A stretch of DNA of 35,897 nt, taken from Chthoniobacterales bacterium (GTDB taxonomy: Bacteria > Verrucomicrobiota > Verrucomicrobiia > Chthoniobacterales > UBA6821). Where the stretch lies: contig JAIEQF010000036.1 in assembly GCA_019747895.1 (NCBI GenBank), positions 1 through 35,897 on the forward strand, given 5' to 3'. Below are positions 30,875-35,897 of this stretch, in pieces; position 1 is the first letter of the stretch, and each line of letters opens with the position of its first letter. Both the position numbers and the translations under genes were made by a program. The notes beneath the pieces were generated by a model. That model was not told the DNA's origin. It worked only from the letters and a program-made list of their open reading frames with translations, and did not search any database.

Positions 30875-31822
30875 TCACCCCTTATTCATAATGTGGAGCA
30901 ACCGATTATTGAACTCTTCAGCAGCATGATGCCCCATCGATTGCAATTTTTGATCGAGGGCAGCAACCTCGACCAGACGCGCTAAATCTCGGCCTGAGCG
31001 CACTGGAATGGTGATATGAGGAACTTTAATACCAAAAATCTCGATTAGCTCGCGATCGAGTCCTGTCCGCTCGATGTGATCCACATCATTCCAATCTTTG
31101 AGCGTCACAATAATATCGAGCCGTTTTTCAGGACGCACGGCACCAATGCCAAAAATAGCAGCCACATTAATCACCCCAATTCCACGAACCTCCATGTGAA
31201 AACGAGTTAAGTCACTACTCGATCCAAAAAGTTCGCGCCCTCCAAAATTTCGGAATCGCGTTATGTCATCGCTCACGAGACTATGCCCGCGCTCGATTAA
31301 TCCTAAGACGCACTCACTTTTACCCACTCCGCTCTTTCCTTTGATGAGGACACCAATTCCAAGAATATCAACCATGCTTCCAAATTCAGAAACATAAGGA
31401 GCAAAAGAATCTTCCAACGCAATCGTGGCCGCGTTAATAAATTCCATCGTAATCATGGAGGTTCTAAAAATGGGCGTTTTGCTCTCCTCTGCAATTTTCA
31501 ACAAGCCTCCAGGCAACGATTGGTTTCTCGAAATAATCAGGCCGGGAATTTTTTTTCTAAACAAAGCGCGCAACCGCATCTCACGTTCTCTTGTAGGAAG
31601 ACGGCGCAGATAACTCAACTCCGCATAGCCTGCTACCTGCAGCCGCTTATAGGCAAAATAACGAAAAAATCCTGCCAGCGCCAATCCAGGACGATTGATC
31701 GTCGGCTCTTTGATGATGCGATTATTTCCTCGCTCCTTGCTCATCAATTCGAGCTTCAACGTCTTTCCATATTTTTTAAAAAACGTCTCAACGCTGATGC
31801 GAGGCGGAAGTTTTTTTTGCAT
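30875..31822 (-). CDS. hprK: HPr kinase/phosphorylase
   Basis: A bifunctional enzyme that phosphorylates and dephosphorylates the regulatory serine of HPr. The 315 residues have an N-terminal domain (about 1-130, including GLIISRNQSLPGGLLKIAEE) and a C-terminal kinase domain. The kinase domain has Walker A GKSGVGKSECVLGLIERGHS (about 160) and the HprK signature FHMEVRGIGVINVAAIFGIG, followed by PVRSGRDLARLVEVAA. ATG at 31822 lies 26 bp downstream of the lptB stop, so it is probably co-transcribed with lptB. The order lptB-hprK-ptsH resembles the proteobacterial lptB-rpoN-hpf-ptsN-hprK-ptsH cluster without rpoN, hpf and ptsN. Confidence 0.95.
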   Translation of the reverse strand: MQKKLPPRISVETFFKKYGKTLKLELMSKERGNNRIIKEPTINRPGLALAGFFRYFAYKRLQVAGYAELSYLRRLPTREREMRLRALFRKKIPGLIISRNQSLPGGLLKIAEESKTPIFRTSMITMEFINAATIALEDSFAPYVSEFGSMVDILGIGVLIKGKSGVGKSECVLGLIERGHSLVSDDITRFRNFGGRELFGSSSDLTRFHMEVRGIGVINVAAIFGIGAVRPEKRLDIIVTLKDWNDVDHIERTGLDRELIEIFGIKVPHITIPVRSGRDLARLVEVAALDQKLQSMGHHAAEEFNNRLLHIMNKG

Positions 31823-31848
31823 AAAATTAATTTAACTACTTAATTTTT

Positions 31849-32592
31849 TTACATCGAAAAACCTTCTCCGAGATAAAGCTTACGACTAATCGGATCGTGC
31901 AGAAGAAAATCTTTGTCTCCTTGGCTCTCGACGCGGCCTTCAAAAATGAGATAAGCGCGATCCGTAATAGCCAAGGTCTCACGAACATTGTGATCCGTAA
32001 TAATAATCGCAAGTCCCATGGATCGCAGATCTGAAATAACTTGCTGCACATCATAAACAGCAATTGGATCAACACCGCTAAAAGGTTCGTCCAACATCAG
32101 CATCGAAGGATTGGTCACCAACGACCGAGCAATAGTCAAGCGGCGCTTTTCTCCACCACTAAGGGTAAGCGCTTCATTTTTTGCAAGATGATCAATGCCA
32201 AAACGCGTGAGGAGCTCTTCGCAGCGATCTTTTTGCGCTTGGGGAGTTAATGAAGTTGTTTGCAAAATGGACATGATATTTTCTTGCACGGTCATCTTGC
32301 GAAAGATTGACTCTTCCTGAGGAAGGTACCCCATTCCAAGCCGCGCCCGCTTGTACATCGGCTCATGTGTTACATCAACGCCATTAAAAAAAGTCTTCCC
32401 TCCATCAGGGCGTACAAGCCCAACGATCATGTAAAACGTTGTTGTCTTTCCGGCACCATTGGGACCCAACAATCCGACAATCTCGCCAGGCTTAACATTA
32501 ATATCGATTCCATTGACAACAGAACGGCCGTTGTAAATTTTGACAAGACCTTCAGTCTTTAAAATGAAATTTTCGGATGGGGTAGATGTCAT
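31849..32592 (-). CDS. lptB: LPS export ABC transporter ATP-binding protein LptB
   Basis: The cytoplasmic ATPase of the LptB2FG transporter that extracts LPS from the inner membrane. The 247 residues have Walker A GLLGPNGAGKTTTFY (about 36-50), the Q-loop region GYLPQEESIFRKMTV, signature LSGGEKRRLTIARSL and Walker B MLMLDEPFSGVDP, followed by the D- and H-loops (ITDHNVRETL). The sequence is strongly LptB rather than a generic ABC protein. ATG at 32592 has no Shine-Dalgarno sequence, and a heptamer array begins about 10 bp upstream. lptA and lptC precede it; lptF and lptG are not in the window. Confidence 0.96.
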   Translation of the reverse strand: MTSTPSENFILKTEGLVKIYNGRSVVNGIDINVKPGEIVGLLGPNGAGKTTTFYMIVGLVRPDGGKTFFNGVDVTHEPMYKRARLGMGYLPQEESIFRKMTVQENIMSILQTTSLTPQAQKDRCEELLTRFGIDHLAKNEALTLSGGEKRRLTIARSLVTNPSMLMLDEPFSGVDPIAVYDVQQVISDLRSMGLAIIITDHNVRETLAITDRAYLIFEGRVESQGDKDFLLHDPISRKLYLGEGFSM

Positions 32593-32600
32593 TGCAGCAG

Positions 32601-32629
32601 ATTACAGGTTGCAGGTTGCAGGTTACAGG
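32601..32629. repeat. GGTTGCA/GGTTACA heptamer array in the lptB leader
   Basis: About four 7-bp units (ATTACAGGTTGCAGGTTGCA, then GGTTACAGG) lie between the lptA stop and the lptB start, about 9 bp from the start codon. Confidence 0.8.
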
Positions 32630-32655
32630 CAAAAATAATTCTTCTGACTTTTTTC

Positions 32656-33333
32656 TCATTTACTCCCTGTCGCTTCTTTTTCTTGTTCTCCGGCATCCAA
32701 AATCATGGTCCGTGTTTGACCCTTAGTGTGAAACGTTCCCTTGCTATTGAGCACCATCACTGTGCTCGCTTCGGTGGCTACCTGGAAATTTTTTCCCTGC
32801 CGGACTTGAGGCCATTGTTGAGGCAGTGAATTAGGCCATGCTTTGAGCGTGATATCCCCTGTCGCAGGCTCATAAACAGCCACTTCGGCCTTGCCTGCTG
32901 ATTTGACTTTTTCTCCAGAGTCATTTGTTCCTTGCTGCTCAATATTGACATTTCCAGTCGCCGTCACCAATTGAAGACCTTGCCGATTTTTATTCATCAC
33001 GACATTCAGCCGGTCACAGGTCAACGTAAATTGAGGATCTTGCACCACGACTTTTCCAAAAAATTCCACCGTATTACTACCATCGTCAAACCAAGCTCCA
33101 TCTTGAGCATCAATGACCGTACGCGCATCTTGTGGTCGAGGTTGATGACCAAAATTAAAACTCCAAGGGCTCGAGGGAGCTGGCGTCGGAGCCGGCGTTG
33201 AAACCGCTGTGGAACTTGCTTTTTGGGCTTGGGCAGAAGAAAAGAAATTAGCCACAAAGAACACAAAAAAGCACAAAGAAAAACTTACAGATGCCTTTTC
33301 TTGAAAAAGAAAACCATGCTTTTCTTTGAACAT
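32656..33333 (-). CDS. lptA: LptA/OstA-like periplasmic LPS transport protein with repeat-encoded signal peptide
   Basis: An OstA-type beta-jellyroll protein that would bridge LPS across the periplasm. The domain (about 60-190 from this start) has FNFGHQPRPQDARTVIDAQD, VEFFGKVVVQDPQFTLTCDR, LNVVMNKNRQGLQLVTATGN and VNIEQQG. The gene order lptC-lptA-lptB supports the call. Three in-frame ATGs (33435, 33387, 33333) all lie in a CACAAAGAA-type inverted repeat. I choose 33333, because MFKEKHGFLFQEKASVSFSL then CFFVFFVANFFSSAQA-QK forms a convincing Sec signal. Its hydrophobic core (CFFVFFVANFF) is the translated repeat arm. A longer N-terminus (MATKNTKNTENFSQ) from 33435 is possible. The length from 33333 is 225 residues. 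Confidence 0.78.
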   Translation of the reverse strand: MFKEKHGFLFQEKASVSFSLCFFVFFVANFFSSAQAQKASSTAVSTPAPTPAPSSPWSFNFGHQPRPQDARTVIDAQDGAWFDDGSNTVEFFGKVVVQDPQFTLTCDRLNVVMNKNRQGLQLVTATGNVNIEQQGTNDSGEKVKSAGKAEVAVYEPATGDITLKAWPNSLPQQWPQVRQGKNFQVATEASTVMVLNSKGTFHTKGQTRTMILDAGEQEKEATGSK

Positions 33334-33436
33334 TTTTTTCGGATGCTTATAAGCATTCGAAAAAGGAAAGAGATTCAAAAAGAACATTATTCTCTGTGAA
33401 AAATTCTCTGTGTTCTTTGTGTTCTTTGTGGCCATT
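33250..33436. repeat. CACAAAGAA-armed inverted repeat overlapping the lptA 5' end
   Basis: Left arm 33250-33281 (GCCACAAAGAACACAAAAAA then GCACAAAGAA), right arm about 33402-33434 (TCTGTGTTCTTTGTGTTCTT then TGTGGCC). The core (TTCTTGAAAAAGAA, then TTCGGATGCTTATAAGCATT) is homologous to the 16731-16914 element. The element supplies the possible start codons and the signal-peptide core of the LptA-like protein. Confidence 0.88.
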
Positions 33437-33467
33437 CTTCTTTGTCTTGTTTTCTTTGCGGGGTTAA

Positions 33468-33950
33468 TTAATTCTGCGCTGCTCCATTTCTAATGTCTGT
33501 ATGCACATGCCCCTTCATCGTGCCAAAACGCTTCGTCGTATCAAACGTTGCTGAATCTCCAACCATCAAAAAATCTTCTCGCTTGATGGTCGTCGTGCTC
33601 TGCGCAGAGAGAAGGGTATTTGCTAAATTAAACATCGCTTCAGAAGCCGTCACCGTCATATCTTTTCCATCCTTTTCAAAAAACTCAATTTTTAAACCAT
33701 GAATGGTGACATTGTGTTCATCGGTTTTACGAGCGGTCTCACAACTCAACTTCATCTTCAATTTCCCATCAGCATCATATTGAGGAATCGTAATTCCTTT
33801 CATCTCTTCGCCGACAGGGGCTGGAAGGTCGATCTCATCGGACTTAGCTGCTACCGCTTTAGCAGAAGGAGGAGCAACCGTTGTCGTCTCGGGACTAGCC
33901 GCTCTCACTATTGATAGTGTCATCAAAAAAATACAAATAAAGAAGCGCAT
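33468..33950 (-). CDS. lptC: LptC-like LPS export protein
   Basis: A 160-residue exported or membrane-tethered protein with an N-terminal signal or anchor (MRFFICIFLMTLSIVRA-AS), a short Ala/Pro linker and a single LptC/OstA-like beta domain: IPQYDADGKLKMKLSCETAR, KIEFFEKDGKDMTVTASEAM, STTTIKREDFLMVGDSATFD, GTMKGHVHTDIRN. The pattern of repeated beta strands (a more-reduced substrate, free and modified forms) is that of LptC proteins coupling LptB2FG to LptA. It lies directly upstream of lptA (32 bp from the longest lptA reading) and 5 bp downstream of the DUF1016 gene. Cleavage after VRA is plausible, in which case it would be periplasmic rather than anchored. Confidence 0.8.
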   Translation of the reverse strand: MRFFICIFLMTLSIVRAASPETTTVAPPSAKAVAAKSDEIDLPAPVGEEMKGITIPQYDADGKLKMKLSCETARKTDEHNVTIHGLKIEFFEKDGKDMTVTASEAMFNLANTLLSAQSTTTIKREDFLMVGDSATFDTTKRFGTMKGHVHTDIRNGAAQN

Positions 33951-33955
33951 GATGA

Positions 33956-34975
33956 TTAGAAATTTTTACTTAACTCTGCTTCCAAAGTTTCAATACTTGG
34001 TAGAGCAACACTAAGCTGTTCTGGCAAAGCATGACTTAATTGGTATTGAGCTAAACCAATGGGCTTGGCCATATCGCGAAGCGCATATTCTGCCAAAACA
34101 TTATTTTTAGACTTACAAAGAATGAGACCGATAGACGGATGATCGTGAGAATCTTTAATGAGGTCATCAACAGCTGAAAGATAAAAATTCATTTTCCCTG
34201 CATACTCTGGCTTGAAATCATGGTCCTTAAGTTCGATAACAACAAAACAGCGAAGTTTTAAATGATAAAAAAGAAGATCAATATAAAAGTCTTGTTCTCC
34301 AACTTCAAGGTGATATTGACGACCAACAAACGCAAAGCCTGCTCCTAATTCTAATAAGAATTTTTCCATATGCTGAATCAGCGCTTTTTCCACTTCTCGT
34401 TCCTGAGCTTCCTCCCCAATGCTTAAAAAATCAAAAAGATAAGGATCTTTAAGAATGCTATGCGCTAAATCTGACTGAGACTGCGGTAATTTTTCCTTGA
34501 AGTTCGTAATCGCTTTTCCCTGACGCTCATGAAGACTAGATTCTATTTGATGAACCATCACATTACGAGACCAGCTGTGCTCTAAGGCTTTTTTAATATA
34601 GAACACTCTATTTTCTCTATCGGAAATTTTGTCTAGCAAAGTGGTATGATGATACCATGACAATTGTGCAAGCACCTCCTGCACAAATTCGATCTCCGGA
34701 TATTCCTGAGCAAACTTTCGCATGTATTTGAGATTTCTGGGGCTAAAACCTTTCATCTCCGGAAAAGCAGACCTCAAATCATGACTCAATTGATCGATCA
34801 CTTTTGCACCCCAACCATGTTCTTGTTGAGATCTAAGAATTTCTTTTCCTACATGATGATAGAGTAAAATAAGCCCTGTATTAAGAGTGCGAGCAGCCTG
34901 ATAACGTGCCGTGGCTACGCGTTGTTTCAGATCATCTAAAAAATGCTGATAGGTCCCAATATTTTGAATACTCAT
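33956..34975 (-). CDS. DUF1016 / PDDEXK nuclease domain protein (YhcG type)
   Basis: The 339-residue protein matches the YhcG/DUF1016 family. An N-terminal helical domain (about 10-150) has LNTGLILLYHHVGKEILRSQ, GWGAKVIDQLSHDLRSAFPE and GFSPRNLKYMRKFAQEYP. The C-terminal PDDEXK nuclease domain (about 175-330) has DPYLFDFL, the catalytic Asp in EQDFYIDLLFYHLKLRCFVV and the ExK in IELKDHDFKPEYAGKMNFYL. Members occur as accessory-genome genes, often near restriction or transposable elements; the biological role is not well settled. It is sandwiched between kdsA (12 bp) and lptC (5 bp), an unusual place, suggesting horizontal insertion that preserved operon transcription. ATG at 34975 gives MSIQNIGTYQHFLDDLKQRV. 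Confidence 0.9.
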   Translation of the reverse strand: MSIQNIGTYQHFLDDLKQRVATARYQAARTLNTGLILLYHHVGKEILRSQQEHGWGAKVIDQLSHDLRSAFPEMKGFSPRNLKYMRKFAQEYPEIEFVQEVLAQLSWYHHTTLLDKISDRENRVFYIKKALEHSWSRNVMVHQIESSLHERQGKAITNFKEKLPQSQSDLAHSILKDPYLFDFLSIGEEAQEREVEKALIQHMEKFLLELGAGFAFVGRQYHLEVGEQDFYIDLLFYHLKLRCFVVIELKDHDFKPEYAGKMNFYLSAVDDLIKDSHDHPSIGLILCKSKNNVLAEYALRDMAKPIGLAQYQLSHALPEQLSVALPSIETLEAELSKNF

Positions 34976-34987
34976 GCCATTCTAGAG

Positions 34988-35797
34988 TTATTCAAGACCC
35001 GTCAACGCTCGACGAATGGCTAAAAGAGAAGTAAGAACCTCGCGCAATTGTGCATGAGGAATTTGGTTGGGCCCGTCGGAAGGAGATTCCGCGGGATTCG
35101 CGTGTGTTTCAATAAAAATACCATCAACACCTGCTGCCATCGCTGCACGCGCCAAAACGGGAGCCAAAACTCCGTCGCCCGTCGTACAATCACCACCGCC
35201 ACCGGGCCGTTGCACCGAGTGAGTCGCATCGAAGATCACAGGATATCCGGCTTCACGCATCCAATAGAGCGAACGCATGTCGACAACAAGATTGTTGTAA
35301 CCAAATGTCGTGCCACGTTCGGTGAAGAAAAAATTTTGACAACCAGCCTTGATCAGCTTGTCCGCAATCGGCTTCACATCCCAAGGCGCAAGGAACTGAC
35401 CTTTTTTGACATTAACAGCGCGTCCCGTCTCTGCGGCTGCAACAATGAGATCCGTCTGACGACAAAGAAAAGCTGGGATTTGCAAAAGATCAATGAACTC
35501 TGCGGCAATGACAGCCTCCTCGGGCGAGTGAACATCAGTCGTCACAGGCGCCCCCACAGCGGCTCCAGCCTCCGCTAACATTTTAGAACCATCGCGAACA
35601 CCAACGCCGCGATACGACTTCGCCGACGTGCGATTCGCCTTATCATACGAAGCTTTAAAAGTAAAACTGATCCCAAGATCATCGCAAATTCCACGAATCA
35701 CCTTCGCATCACGCAAAAGCTGCTTCTCGCTCTCAATCACACACGGTCCTAAAATAAAATAGGGGTCGGTTCCGTTATTTCGATAATTTGGTGCCAT
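34988..35797 (-). CDS. kdsA: 3-deoxy-8-phosphooctulonate synthase (KdsA)
   Basis: Condenses phosphoenolpyruvate with arabinose 5-phosphate to Kdo-8-phosphate for the LPS inner core. The 269 residues from ATG 35797 (MAPNYRNNGTDPYFI) have GPCVIESEKQ with Cys19, SYDKANRTSAKSYRGVG, DVHSPEEA, VKKGQFLAPWD and DATHSVQRPG. The Cys in the GPC motif points to the metal-dependent class II enzyme rather than the E. coli class I type (Asn there). The start region is contained in a perfect 67-bp tandem duplication (35754-35887). A second, out-of-frame copy of the start codon and first 14 codons therefore lies upstream at 35864. Transcription enters from the right edge. Confidence 0.94.
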   Translation of the reverse strand: MAPNYRNNGTDPYFILGPCVIESEKQLLRDAKVIRGICDDLGISFTFKASYDKANRTSAKSYRGVGVRDGSKMLAEAGAAVGAPVTTDVHSPEEAVIAAEFIDLLQIPAFLCRQTDLIVAAAETGRAVNVKKGQFLAPWDVKPIADKLIKAGCQNFFFTERGTTFGYNNLVVDMRSLYWMREAGYPVIFDATHSVQRPGGGGDCTTGDGVLAPVLARAAMAAGVDGIFIETHANPAESPSDGPNQIPHAQLREVLTSLLAIRRALTGLE

Positions 35798-35887
35798 AGC
35801 AATTATTTTTTCTTTTGTGTATAAAATAGGGGTCGGTTCCGTTATTTCGATAATTTGGTGCCATAGCAATTATTTTTTCTTTTGTGT
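35754..35887. repeat. Perfect 67-bp tandem duplication over the kdsA start
   Basis: Units 35754-35820 and 35821-35887 are identical. Each contains the kdsA ATG, its leader and codons for MAPNYRNNGTDPYF. Since 67 is not a multiple of 3, the outer copy is in a different frame. It would give a 29-codon ORF from 35864 that ends just inside kdsA. Confidence 0.95.
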
Positions 35888-35897
35888 AAGGCTACTC

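Noticed and set aside
33956-34975. A complete restriction-modification or toxin-antitoxin system
   Set aside because: Only the DUF1016 nuclease gene is present; no methyltransferase, specificity subunit or antitoxin partner is adjacent.
35048-35578. 176-codon plus-strand ORF opposite kdsA
   Set aside because: It is the antisense of a well-conserved enzyme gene and carries no recognisable motif.

Overview
The window looks like chromosomal DNA of a Gram-negative bacterium of the PVC group, most likely Verrucomicrobiota. This is inferred from gene content: LL-diaminopimelate aminotransferase, a single-chain SecDF, metal-type KdsA, an LptC-LptA-LptB-HprK-HPr block, HldD, a TolQ/ExbB-ExbD-TonB set and a fused CysN-CysC. 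Base composition is moderate, with GC in the forties by eye. Most start codons have no visible Shine-Dalgarno sequence; yajC (AAGGAG) is the exception. No phage, CRISPR array, transposase or specialised defence island was seen. One DUF1016/PDDEXK nuclease gene sits among the LPS genes.

Layout, left to right: the 3' end of an unknown gene and an AI-2E/PerM-family permease (+); sulfate activation genes cysNC and cysD (-); pyrB (+); a membrane-lipid group (-) of fatty acid desaturase, MGDG-type glycosyltransferase and cyclopropane fatty acid synthase; tRNA-Ser(GGA) (-) divergent from nuoG (+); a secreted helical protein, dapL and Mn/Fe superoxide dismutase (-); an amidase lipoprotein (+). From about 16970 to the right edge every gene is on the minus strand. 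In transcription order from the right edge these are kdsA, the DUF1016 nuclease, lptC, lptA, lptB, hprK, ptsH (HPr), yajC, secDF, hldD, exbB, exbD, tonB-like, a STAS protein, a GAF/SpoIIE phosphatase, grpE, dnaJ, and a secreted protein split by an in-frame stop. The run is mainly an envelope biogenesis set: Kdo and heptose synthesis, LPS transport, Sec export and the Tol/Ton motor, followed by a stress and partner-switching set.

The striking feature is what lies between the genes. Nearly every intergenic gap holds a long imperfect inverted repeat of about 80-190 bp. The arms are usually degenerate 7-9-bp tandem repeats (GGTTACA, GGCTGAA, CACAAAGAA, GTAACGGGT, GTTGAAG types), and the cores are shared between copies. 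A 166-bp MITE-like palindrome occurs twice at about 98% identity. The repeats abut start and stop codons and in several places are translated. They encode the signal-peptide core of the LptA-like protein, the N-termini of CysNC and DapL, an internal CysN loop, and the last residues of GrpE, ExbB and others. This intrusion of intergenic repeats into reading frames is the main candidate for something poorly described.

Other points of note are a perfect 67-bp tandem duplication of the kdsA start region, an in-frame TAA splitting a secreted protein, and a His/Cys-rich N-terminus on GrpE.
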